Below are positions 7,562 to 15,366 of a stretch of DNA of 34,384 nt, in pieces. Source of the DNA: Parvibaculum sp. Its GTDB lineage: Bacteria; Pseudomonadota; Alphaproteobacteria; Parvibaculales; Parvibaculaceae. The DNA is taken from positions 1 to 34,384 of the forward strand of contig JAHBYM010000015.1 of NCBI GenBank assembly GCA_019635975.1, given 5' to 3'. Below the pieces are notes generated by a model. It was not told the DNA's origin. It worked only from the letters and a program-made list of their open reading frames with translations, and ran no database searches. Position 1 is the first letter of the stretch. Every line of letters starts with the position of its first letter. The translations under genes were made by a program, and so were the position numbers.

Positions 7562-8740
7562 TCAGGTAAGCTTGCCTTCGATCGCCCGCGCGAACAGATC
7601 CTCATAGACCGGTACGCTCATCGGCAATGGATTGCCGCCGGTGCAGGGATCTTCCTGTGCCATGGCCGCGAGTTGCGGGATGATGCCGTTGTCGACACCG
7701 ATCTCGTTCAGCGTGTTCGGAATGCCGATTTCCTCACGCAATGCCAGAACCCAATCTACGAAACCTTTGAAACTGCGGTCTTTCAGGGCGAGGTAGTTGG
7801 CGGCCGCGACGATCTTTTCCTCGATGGCCTTGCGGTTATGCAGCAGTACATAAGGCATCACGACAGCGTTGGTGAGCCCATGATGGGTTCCGCGCAACGA
7901 CGAGCAGGGATGGCTCATCGCATGCATCGAGCCGAGACCTTTCTGGAACGCCGTCGCACCCATCGAAGAGGCGGCGAGCATGAACGAGCGCGCCTCGACA
8001 TTGCTGCCACGCTTGACGGCTTCCGGCAGCCATTCCTTGCATAGCCGCATGCCTTCGAGCGAAACGCCCTGCGCCAGCGGGTGCCAGAAGGGCGCGCAAT
8101 AGGCTTCGAGATTGTGAGACAGCGCGTCCATGCCCGTGGCTGCGGTGATGTTCGGCGGCAGGCCGATGGTCAGTTCCGGATCGCAGATCACGTCGACCGG
8201 CATCATCTTCGGGTGGAAGATGATCTTCTTGGTGTGATCGCTCTCGTCGGTGATGACCGCGGCGCGGCCGACTTCGGAGCCGGTGCCCGCCGTTGTCGGC
8301 ACGGCGATGACAGGCGCGATACCCTTTGGGTCGGCGCGTGTCCACCAGTCCTCTCGGTCTTCATAATCCCACATCGGCCGCGTCTGGCCCGACATGAAGG
8401 CAATGGCTTTGCCCGCATCCATTGCGCTGCCGCCGCCGAACACGATCACGCCGTCATGTTTGCCGCGTTGAAACGCCTTCAAGCCAGCCTCGACATCGGC
8501 GCCGACAGGGTTGGGATGTACGTCGGCGAAAAGTGCGGCGGCGAGACCGTTCTTTTCGAGGAGGGCAAGCGCCTCGGCGATCATCGGCAGCGGCTTCAGG
8601 CCGGGGTCGGTGACCAGCAACGGCCGCTCGATGCCGGCGCCGCCGCAGGCTTCGGCCAGTTCCTTGATGCGACCGGCGCCAAAGCGCATCTTGGTCGGGA
8701 AGTTCCAGTTGCCGACGAGATTGGGATAGCTGTCGATCAT
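7562..8740 (-). CDS. Iron-containing (group III) alcohol dehydrogenase
   Basis: A 392-aa NAD(P)-dependent dehydrogenase of the FucO/AdhB/DhaT family. The dinucleotide-binding GGGSAMDAGK is at 102-111, followed by PTTAGTGSEV. The metal ligands by alignment with FucO are Asp205 and His209 (GMDALSH), His273 (GSMHAMSHP) and His287 (THHGLTN). The family interconverts primary alcohols or diols with aldehydes. The ATG at 8740 overlaps the stop of the upstream aldehyde dehydrogenase as ATGA, and its own TGA is 1 nt from the panC start. The context is ligase, aldehyde dehydrogenase, alcohol dehydrogenase, panC, which suggests an amino-alcohol or amino-aldehyde intermediate carried as a gamma-glutamyl derivative (inference). 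1,3-Propanediol or ethanol dehydrogenase activity is an alternative. Confidence 0.9.
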   Translation of the reverse strand: MIDSYPNLVGNWNFPTKMRFGAGRIKELAEACGGAGIERPLLVTDPGLKPLPMIAEALALLEKNGLAAALFADVHPNPVGADVEAGLKAFQRGKHDGVIVFGGGSAMDAGKAIAFMSGQTRPMWDYEDREDWWTRADPKGIAPVIAVPTTAGTGSEVGRAAVITDESDHTKKIIFHPKMMPVDVICDPELTIGLPPNITAATGMDALSHNLEAYCAPFWHPLAQGVSLEGMRLCKEWLPEAVKRGSNVEARSFMLAASSMGATAFQKGLGSMHAMSHPCSSLRGTHHGLTNAVVMPYVLLHNRKAIEEKIVAAANYLALKDRSFKGFVDWVLALREEIGIPNTLNEIGVDNGIIPQLAAMAQEDPCTGGNPLPMSVPVYEDLFARAIEGKLT

Positions 8741-10131
8741 TTTGTTTGCGTTCTCAGGTGATAGCTCTTGGGTCGCGTCAGGCTTTCGTAGCCGACCGGC
8801 GACAACGTGGCGCCGCGACCGGTATTTTTCACACCGGTCCAGGCGAGCGCTGGATCGAGATAGTCGCAGCGGTTGAGGAAGAATGTGCCCGTTTCAAGCC
8901 GGTTGCCAAGATTCTCGCCGGTTTCGACATCCTCGGTCCAGACAGACGCCGTCAGACCGTAGGGACTATCGTTCATCAGTGCGATGGCCTCGTCGTCCGA
9001 CGACACCTTCATGATCCCGATCACGGGCCCGAAGGTTTCCTCGCGCATCACCTCCATCTGGTGGTTGACGTTCACCAGCACTTCGGGACCGAGATACGGA
9101 GAACCCGGACGAGAAGCCTGGAAATGCGCTTCGCCGATCAGTGCTTTCGCGCCGCTACGCACAGCCTGAGCGATCTGGCCGCGCACGAAGGTTGCAGCAG
9201 AAGTGCGCACCATCGGGCCGATCGTCGTTTCGGGATCGAGCGGATCGCCGAGCTTGTACTTCTTCGTCAGGTCGACGAAACCCTCGACGAAATCGTCATA
9301 GACATCGGCATGGACGTAGAGCCGTTCCTTGCCGCAGCAGGACTGCCCTGAATTGAAATAGGCGCCGTCGACCAGGTTTTCGACGGCGAAGGGCAGGTTG
9401 GCGTCGGCGCGGACATAGGCGGGGTCTTTGCCGCCGAGTTCGAGCCCGATGCCGATGAAGCGGTTGACGGCGGCTTTCACGACCGAACGTCCACCGGCGA
9501 CCGAACCGGTGAACTGCACAAAATCGACGCGCGGATCGCCAATCGTTCGCTCGGTCATGTCGTGGCTCATATGGATCGCCTGAAAGAGTCCGTCCGGCGC
9601 ACCTGCTTTTTCGAAGGCCATGGCGAAGCGCTCGGCGCAAAGCGGCGTCTGGCCGGAGTGCTTCAGGATGATCGTATTGCCGGCCATGATTGCCGGGACG
9701 ACCGAATTGACGGCGATCAGGTAGGGATAGTTCCAGGCGGCGATGGCGAGCACCGTTCCGACCGGCTCGCGGCGCACCCAGCGGCGGAAACCTTCCTTGG
9801 GACCTGCGTCGATGTCGGCCAGCGTCTTGGGTGCAATGCCGATCATGTAGCGCGCGCGCTCCTCGAAGCCGCGGAGCTCGCCGGCGCCATAGGCAACGGG
9901 GCGGCCCATCTGCCACGCCAGCTCCGGTACGATTTCATCTTTCATTGCGACGAAAGCTTCAGTGAAGCGGGTGCAAAGCGCGGCGCGCTCGGCGAGGGGG
10001 ACAAGCTTCCACGCCGCCTGTGCGGCGCGCGCAGCATTCAGCGCGCCGTCGACTTCCTCCCACGAGGCGAGTGGCCGTTCGGCATAGACCGTGCCGTCGA
10101 CCGGCGAAATGACTTTCAGTGTGTCGCTCAT
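8737..10131 (-). CDS. NAD(P)-dependent aldehyde dehydrogenase
   Basis: A 464-aa member of the aldehyde dehydrogenase superfamily oxidising an aldehyde to its acid. Catalytic features are Asn133 (AWNYPY), the coenzyme loop FTGSVAGG, Glu231 (LELGGKDP) and nucleophile Cys265 (SGQSCCG). Length is slightly short of the 475-500 aa of most members, mainly at the N terminus. The ATG at 10131 is chosen because it overlaps the TGA of the upstream glutamine-synthetase-like gene (ATGA); an upstream start at 10161 would overlap that gene by 34 nt. Its stop likewise overlaps the alcohol dehydrogenase start. The context suggests oxidation of a gamma-glutamyl amino-aldehyde like that handled by PuuC, but substrate identity is inferred only. 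Confidence 0.92.
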   Translation of the reverse strand: MSDTLKVISPVDGTVYAERPLASWEEVDGALNAARAAQAAWKLVPLAERAALCTRFTEAFVAMKDEIVPELAWQMGRPVAYGAGELRGFEERARYMIGIAPKTLADIDAGPKEGFRRWVRREPVGTVLAIAAWNYPYLIAVNSVVPAIMAGNTIILKHSGQTPLCAERFAMAFEKAGAPDGLFQAIHMSHDMTERTIGDPRVDFVQFTGSVAGGRSVVKAAVNRFIGIGLELGGKDPAYVRADANLPFAVENLVDGAYFNSGQSCCGKERLYVHADVYDDFVEGFVDLTKKYKLGDPLDPETTIGPMVRTSAATFVRGQIAQAVRSGAKALIGEAHFQASRPGSPYLGPEVLVNVNHQMEVMREETFGPVIGIMKVSSDDEAIALMNDSPYGLTASVWTEDVETGENLGNRLETGTFFLNRCDYLDPALAWTGVKNTGRGATLSPVGYESLTRPKSYHLRTQTK

Positions 10132-11495
10132 CCGCGCTCGAAGCCTCTCTTCAATTCCCAATCCGTCACTCGCCGTTCGTATTCGAACTGCTCCCAGCGG
10201 CCGGTATGGAGATAGTGCTCGACGACGTCGTCGCCGAGAGCGGCGCGGAGCGTATCCGACTTTTCCAGTTCGGTCAGGGCGTCGCGCAGGTTCTTCGCCA
10301 GCGACGGAATGCCGCTGCCGGCATAGGCATCGCCCGAAAATTCAGGCTCCAGAGCCATTTTCTTTTCGACCCCGTCAAGGCCGGCCGCCAGCAACGAGGC
10401 AAAGGCGAGATAGGGGTTCAGGTCGGCGCCGCCGATGCGGCATTCGATGCGCAGGCTCTTGCCCTGACCGCACATTCGGAAGCCGGCCGTTCGATTGTCG
10501 TTGGACCAGACGATGTTGGTCGGCGCAAAGGAGCCGTTGACGAAGCGCTTGTAGGAATTGACCTGTGGCGCCAGAAAATAAGTCAATTCGCGCGCGTGCC
10601 GAAGCTGGCCCGCCAGGAATTGCTGACACAGCTCCGACATGCCGTGCGGTTTGGCGTCCTTGTCGAAGAAATGCGCTTCCTTGGCCTTCTCATCCCAGAG
10701 CGACATATGGATATGGCAGGACGAACCGGCCAGTTCGTAATTCCATTTGGCCATGAAGGTGACGGCCTTGCCGTGTAGCCAGGCGATCTCCTTGATGCCG
10801 TTTTTCAGGATCGTGTGCCGGTCGGCCATTTCGAGCGCCTCGGCATAGCGGATATTGATTTCCTCCTGTCCGGGGCCCCACTCGCCCTTCGAGTTTTCAA
10901 CCGGAATGCCCGCGCCCTCGAGACCGTTGCGGATCGCACGCATGATGCCTTCCTCTTTCGAGGTGGCGAGCACGTGGTAGTCCTCGATGTACCAGTTGGC
11001 GGTCTTGAGCCCCTGATAGCGCTTTTCATGCGCCGCTTCGTAGGTGTCGTCGAAGAGATAGAATTCGAGCTCCGATGCGGTGAAGGCTTTCATCTTCATG
11101 GCGGCAACGCGCTTCAGCTGTTTTTTCAGGATGGCGCGCGGCGCGTGGGGCACATCCTCGCCATGATGGTCGAGCGTGTCGCAAAGGACGAGGGCGGTTG
11201 CCGGCAGCCACGGAATGCGGCGCAACGTTGCCATATCCGGCTTCAGCACGAAATCGCCGTAGCCCTGCGCCCAGCTTGCCGCCTTGTAGCCCGGCACCGG
11301 CTCCATGTCGGTGTCGACGGTCAGAAGATAATTGCATGCATGCGTTTCGTGGACGGCTGTGTCGAGGAAATATCCCGCCGCCATGCGTTTCCCGACCAGA
11401 CGGCCCTGCATGTCCGGCATGGCCATGACCACCGTGTCGATTTCGCCCGCGGCGACGAGGTCGGAGAGTTTGTCGAGCGTGAGCATGCCGTTCAT
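10128..11495 (-). CDS. Glutamine synthetase family gamma-glutamyl-amine ligase
   Basis: A 455-aa glutamine-synthetase fold enzyme. Metal and substrate residues are kept: Glu142/Glu144 (SELEFYL), Glu211/Glu212 (GQEEINIR), His261 (SSCHIHMSL), Arg317 (NSYKRF), Arg340 (RTAGFR) and RIECRIGG. Two canonical features are lost. The ammonium-site Glu327 of Salmonella GlnA (VPGYEAP) is Phe323 (VNGSFAP), and the adenylylated NLYDLP loop is absent (GDAYAGSG instead). In the family this fits enzymes that glutamylate an amine other than ammonia, such as PuuA (putrescine) or GlnA4-type (ethanolamine) ligases. It is first in the operon, with a GAGGGG ribosome site before ATG 11495. No regulator, permease, amine oxidase or PuuD-type hydrolase accompanies it here. 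Confidence 0.88.
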   Translation of the reverse strand: MNGMLTLDKLSDLVAAGEIDTVVMAMPDMQGRLVGKRMAAGYFLDTAVHETHACNYLLTVDTDMEPVPGYKAASWAQGYGDFVLKPDMATLRRIPWLPATALVLCDTLDHHGEDVPHAPRAILKKQLKRVAAMKMKAFTASELEFYLFDDTYEAAHEKRYQGLKTANWYIEDYHVLATSKEEGIMRAIRNGLEGAGIPVENSKGEWGPGQEEINIRYAEALEMADRHTILKNGIKEIAWLHGKAVTFMAKWNYELAGSSCHIHMSLWDEKAKEAHFFDKDAKPHGMSELCQQFLAGQLRHARELTYFLAPQVNSYKRFVNGSFAPTNIVWSNDNRTAGFRMCGQGKSLRIECRIGGADLNPYLAFASLLAAGLDGVEKKMALEPEFSGDAYAGSGIPSLAKNLRDALTELEKSDTLRAALGDDVVEHYLHTGRWEQFEYERRVTDWELKRGFERG

Positions 11496-11710
11496 TCGAA
11501 AAGACCCCTCGGGATTGCCGCTTTCATGGAGTAGGGCGGAAATGCGGTTTCGGTGCGTTTCTGCCGGCAGAGCAGGTAGAGTGTAGCCGGACCGACGGGG
11601 GGGACCGCAAGTGCGACGCGTTACGGCGTTTCGGGGCTGGTATAGTTGACGCTCATGGCCGTACTACCCACACTCCGCTCGCGATTCGAGTGCTGGTTTT
11701 GTGGGGGCAT

Positions 11711-12556
11711 ATGACTGAATCCGGGAGCGGGCACCGGCCTGCCCATGTGATCGTTCTGGGCAATGAAAAAGGCGGGTCGGGCAAGACGACCACCGCCATG
11801 CATGTGATTGCGTTGCTGCTCCATGAGGGGCTGCGCGTCGGATCGATCGACCTCGACGGGCGGCAACGTTCGCTGACGCGCTACGTCGAGAACCGCCGGG
11901 CCTGGGCCGAGGCTGCGGGGGTCAAGCTCGTGATGCCCCACCATGAGGTGATCGCGCGCTCGGCGCATGGAACGGTCAGCGAGGCCAATGCGGCGGACGA
12001 AGCGGCGCTCGACGCCGTCATGGCGCGGCTTGCGGCGGCGAACGACTTCATCGTCATCGATTGTCCGGGCAGCGACAATCACCTGTCGCGGCTCGGCCAT
12101 GCCCGAGCGGACACGCTTGTTACGCCGATGAACGACAGCTTCGTCGATTTTGACCTGCTGGGACGCGTCGATCCGCAGACCTATCGCATCAAAGGGCCCA
12201 GTGTTTACAGCGAAATGGTGTGGGAGAGCCGCAAGCGCAGGGCGGTGCGCGACGGTGGCGAAATCGACTGGATTGTGATCCGCAACCGTCTGTCGCATCT
12301 CGACGCCAAGAACAAGCGCCGCGTCGAGGCGGTGCTCGACGCGCTGGCGAGCCGGATCGGCTTTCGCACCGGACCGGGTTTCGGCGAACGCGTCATCTTT
12401 CGCGAGATGTTTCCTTCGGGCCTGACACTGCTCGACTTGCGGGAGGAGGGGGTTGAGGCGCCGATGTCGATGTCGCATGTCGCGGCGCGCGCCGAAGTGC
12501 GGGCGCTGATCGACGCTCTGGCGTTGCCTGTCGATGAACGGCGAATGCCGGCCTAG
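11711..12556 (+). CDS. mipZ: Division-plane positioning ATPase MipZ
   Basis: A 281-aa ParA/MinD-superfamily ATPase. It carries the deviant Walker A NEKGGSGKTT with signature Lys20 and Lys25, followed by IDLDGRQRSLTRYVENRRAW, FIVIDCPGSD, TPMNDSFVDFDLLG and GFGERVIFREMFPSGLTLLDL. These segments match Caulobacter MipZ closely, by recall of that sequence. In alphaproteobacteria without Min, MipZ forms a bipolar gradient on DNA from ParB-parS and prevents FtsZ polymerisation near the poles, placing the Z ring at midcell. ATG 11711 fits the family N terminus and has a GTGGGGG tract just upstream, although the spacing is short (3 nt); GTG 11690 is an alternative with no ribosome site. It diverges from the amine operon and overlaps by 4 nt the convergent SPOR carboxypeptidase. 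Confidence 0.93.
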   Translation: MTESGSGHRPAHVIVLGNEKGGSGKTTTAMHVIALLLHEGLRVGSIDLDGRQRSLTRYVENRRAWAEAAGVKLVMPHHEVIARSAHGTVSEANAADEAALDAVMARLAAANDFIVIDCPGSDNHLSRLGHARADTLVTPMNDSFVDFDLLGRVDPQTYRIKGPSVYSEMVWESRKRRAVRDGGEIDWIVIRNRLSHLDAKNKRRVEAVLDALASRIGFRTGPGFGERVIFREMFPSGLTLLDLREEGVEAPMSMSHVAARAEVRALIDALALPVDERRMPA

Positions 12557-14184
12557 CCGCGGCCTTCGGCTTTGGCGGTCTGGGGCATGGCCCAGTTTGC
12601 CGGCGGAATGGCGATGCAGGGGATGCTTTGACGCGCGAGTCGCCCGCAAGCGGTCTTTGCCGCCGTTTCATTGTCGAAGCCACCAAATCGCGAGCGATAG
12701 AGCGTGCGATTGTCGGCTGTCTTGACCGGGATCGTAACCGGAACGGCGGTGCCGAGTTCACCCGGCGCAGCGCGAAGCGCCTTGCGGATGCTGCCCACGG
12801 CGTCGGCCTGATCGGCATAAGCGCCGATCTGGATGATCCATGTGCCGTCGGGAATAAGAGGGTCGCCCTCGCGCCATGACTGCATGGTGGCCGGTGCTGT
12901 GCGTGCGGGATCGAGCGCCGCTTCGCGGACCAACGGATTGGCGGGTGCATCAGGACTGATGCTGGCGTTTGCCGGTGCGACGAGGAAGTTGCCGATCTCG
13001 CGACCGGCATGGCGGCCTGCATCTTCGGCGGTGCGAAGTGCCGCCACCGCGTAGGCGGTGACATTGTCGACAGGCGCCGCGGGCTTCGCGGCGGCCGGCG
13101 CCGTTTTGGTGAGGGCTGCCGTCACGACGGGCGCAGGTGACGGAAGAGGCGTTGCGGCGCTGGCGTCGCCTTCGGCGATGATCCGATCGCCGGTGTCGGC
13201 GCTTTCGTCAACGGCCGCAGCAAGCTGGAGCAGCGCCGCACGGTCTTCCGCGGGAATGAGGCTGGCGGGCGCATCAGGTCTTACGATGGGAACGGGCGGC
13301 GGGGCTGCAGCGATTTGTGTCCGGCCGGTCTTCATCGCGACCGCCTGCGGGAAGGCGCGATCGAGAATCTCGATCATGTGCTGGTCGCGAGACTTGGCTT
13401 TTTCGCCGCCGATGACGACGCCGATCAGAAATTTGTCATCACGCTCAATCGTTGCCGTCAGGTTGAAGCCCGATGCATTGGTGTAACCCGTTTTGAGGCC
13501 CGTTGTGCCGCGGTACTCACCCAACAGACGGTTGTGGTTTCGAATTCGGGATTTCCCCCAATTGAACTGCTCGGTGCTGAAGTAGTGGTAGTATTGCGGA
13601 AAATCCTTGTGCATCCGCAACGCCAGCGTTGCCTGATCCCGGGCGGTCGTCATCTGCGCACTGTTGGGTAGACCCGAAGCATTTTTGTAAGTCGTGCGCG
13701 TCATTCCCAGTTCGCGCGCCTTTTTTGTCATCAGATCGGCGAATTTTGCCTCGGTGCCGGCGATGAAGGCGCCTGTCGCCGATGCGACATCGTTGGCGGA
13801 ACGCGTGACGAGCGCGAGGATCGCATCTTCTACGCTGATCGTTTGACCTGGACGAAGACCAAGTTTCGACGGCGGCTGAAGCGCACCGCGCTGGGTCATG
13901 GTGATCCGGGATTTGAGTGTCGCTTCACGCTTTTCGAGTTTCTCGAAAAGGAGATAGAGCGTCATCACCTTGGTGAGGGAAGCCGGATAACGAAGTTCGT
14001 CGGCGCTGCGCGAATAGAGAATTTTGCCCGTATGGGCATCCATCACGAGAGCGGCCGTTTTGGGTTTGGCAGCATGGGCCGGGACAGCGGTCAGGACCGC
14101 GAGCAGGACTGCCGTCATAACGACGGCGCCGCTCCTCAATCCGTGAGAGACGCGCACGATACTCGCAAGCGCAGACCCCAACAT
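12553..14184 (-). CDS. D-alanyl-D-alanine carboxypeptidase with SPOR domain
   Basis: A 543-aa periplasmic penicillin-binding protein of the PBP5/DacF class (peptidase S11). A signal peptide (residues 1-38, ending AHA) precedes the catalytic domain with Ser69-LTK72 (SXXK), Ser129-Ala-Asn131 (SXN) and Lys231-Thr-Gly (KTG). An Ala/Pro-rich linker of about 200 residues leads to a C-terminal SPOR domain (about 455-530: WIIQIGAYADQADA to YRSRFGGFDNETAAKTAC), which binds denuded glycan at the division septum. The enzyme trims terminal D-Ala from muropeptides. ATG 14184 is preferred to the upstream start at 14253 because an AGAGGGG site precedes it. It converges on mipZ with a 4-nt overlap, and its promoter region also holds a CtrA box, which fits a division role. 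Confidence 0.92.
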   Translation of the reverse strand: MLGSALASIVRVSHGLRSGAVVMTAVLLAVLTAVPAHAAKPKTAALVMDAHTGKILYSRSADELRYPASLTKVMTLYLLFEKLEKREATLKSRITMTQRGALQPPSKLGLRPGQTISVEDAILALVTRSANDVASATGAFIAGTEAKFADLMTKKARELGMTRTTYKNASGLPNSAQMTTARDQATLALRMHKDFPQYYHYFSTEQFNWGKSRIRNHNRLLGEYRGTTGLKTGYTNASGFNLTATIERDDKFLIGVVIGGEKAKSRDQHMIEILDRAFPQAVAMKTGRTQIAAAPPPVPIVRPDAPASLIPAEDRAALLQLAAAVDESADTGDRIIAEGDASAATPLPSPAPVVTAALTKTAPAAAKPAAPVDNVTAYAVAALRTAEDAGRHAGREIGNFLVAPANASISPDAPANPLVREAALDPARTAPATMQSWREGDPLIPDGTWIIQIGAYADQADAVGSIRKALRAAPGELGTAVPVTIPVKTADNRTLYRSRFGGFDNETAAKTACGRLARQSIPCIAIPPANWAMPQTAKAEGRG

Positions 14185-14385
14185 CGTCCCGAAAACCCCT
14201 CTTGCTGGCAAATTCGAGTTAACCCGAACGTACCATTCCGACATCAACCCCACGAAACTGTAGCGCCGGGACCACAGTTTGCGAAGAGGCTTCGGTTCGA
14301 ATACCGCAAAAAATCTTATATTTTCCCGACGCTTGCGCGGATTGGCCCAAGATAGACCCTAAGTGTTACCATTTAATTAATAGCG

Positions 14386-14401
14386 TTAAGGATTCGTTAA
14401 C
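14386..14401. promoter_or_regulatory. Predicted CtrA-binding site (TTAA-N7-TTAAC)
   Basis: TTAAGGATTCGTTAAC matches the full CtrA consensus TTAA-N7-TTAAC exactly. It lies in the 278-nt gap between the divergent D,D-carboxypeptidase (start 14184) and the DUF1499 gene (start 14463), 61 nt before the latter. A further TTAATTAA just upstream (14374-14381) adds half-sites. CtrA is the essential alphaproteobacterial cell-cycle response regulator, and the neighbouring division genes make the site credible. Which promoter it controls cannot be told from sequence. Confidence 0.55.
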
Positions 14402-14462
14402 GAGATGGATGAGGATGCCAGAATCGACGTATCCGGGTGGTCGGGGAATTGTGTGAGGTACA

Positions 14463-14855
14463 ATGGACTTCCAGACCTTGAGGCTCACGGCGAAGCCCAA
14501 CCAATATCTTGTGGCCCCCGAGGGCCTCTGCGCGCAGGCAAAGCCTTATCTTGCCGCACCTGAATACGCCATAGCGCCCACCGCGCTCAGGGCGATATTC
14601 CGCGACATCGCGCTGGCACAGCCGCGTGTCGTTCAGACCGGCGCCGACGAGGCGACCCTTACGGATACCTATGTGCAGCGCAGCGCGTTTCTTGGTTTTC
14701 CGGACACCATCACGGTCCGGTTTCTCACTGTGGGCACCGGCCGGTCGAGCCTCGCGATCTACAGCCGCTCGCGTTACGGCTATTCGGATCTGGGTGTCAA
14801 CAAGGCGCGTATCGATGCATGGCTGCGCGATCTGGCCTCAAAATGCCCGGATTGA
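14463..14855 (+). CDS. DUF1499 family protein
   Basis: A 130-aa protein of DUF1499. Family features are the central segment DTYVQRSAFLGFPDTITVRFL and the C-terminal SSLAIYSRSRYGYSDLGVNKARIDAWLRDL. No signal peptide or transmembrane segment is visible in this copy, though many relatives have them. The molecular role is unknown. ATG 14463 has a GAGG site only 4 nt upstream and the reading frame opens there. The upstream region carries a consensus CtrA box. The next gene, clpS, starts 141 nt later on the same strand. Confidence 0.8.
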   Translation: MDFQTLRLTAKPNQYLVAPEGLCAQAKPYLAAPEYAIAPTALRAIFRDIALAQPRVVQTGADEATLTDTYVQRSAFLGFPDTITVRFLTVGTGRSSLAIYSRSRYGYSDLGVNKARIDAWLRDLASKCPD

Positions 14856-14996
14856 TTGGGTTGGGCTTTGAAATTCGCTATGGTCGACTATGTAATAGTG
14901 AACGTTGATGCTGACCGGGATGCCGATTGTCCGGCAGCAACATGTCCCGGAACAGGTGGATACGGGATCGGCACGACGATTTGGCAGGAACGGGGA

Positions 14997-15329
14997 ATGT
15001 CGGACGACAGGCGGCGCGGCGATGAAGACGGTGGTACAGGTGCCGGGGTCATCACCCAGACGAAGCCGAAGACAAAGAAGCCCTCGCTCTACAAGGTTCT
15101 GCTGCTCAACGACGACTACACACCGATGGAGTTCGTCGTTCACGTTCTGGAGCGGTTCTTCAACAAGGGGAGGGACGAAGCGACTGTCATCATGCTTCAT
15201 GTGCATCAACATGGGGTAGGCATTTGCGGTCTCTACACCTACGAGGTGGCGGAAACCAAGGTGACGCAGGTGATGGATTTCGCACAGCAGCATCAACATC
15301 CGTTGCAGTGCACGATGGAGCGAGAGTAG
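14997..15329 (+). CDS. clpS: ATP-dependent Clp protease adaptor ClpS
   Basis: A 110-aa adaptor that binds N-degron substrates and delivers them to ClpAP. An acidic and flexible N-terminal extension (residues 1-30) precedes the folded core. The N-degron pocket motif [20 protein letters not shown] and the [20 protein letters not shown] segment that docks on ClpA are intact. The ATG at 14997 is preferred over an in-frame start at 14856 because it gives the normal family N terminus and has AGGAA 6 nt upstream. It is followed 37 nt later by clpA, the conserved order in proteobacteria, and is probably co-transcribed with it. Confidence 0.95.
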   Translation: MSDDRRRGDEDGGTGAGVITQTKPKTKKPSLYKVLLLNDDYTPMEFVVHVLERFFNKGRDEATVIMLHVHQHGVGICGLYTYEVAETKVTQVMDFAQQHQHPLQCTMERE

Positions 15330-15366
15330 CGTTCAGGCTGTAGCCCAGCAGAAGGGAAGGTTCGGA

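Noticed and set aside
6694..11495. Reading the operon as a standard Puu putrescine pathway
   Set aside because: PuuB-type oxidase, PuuD hydrolase, PuuP permease and PuuR are absent, while an iron alcohol dehydrogenase and panC are present.
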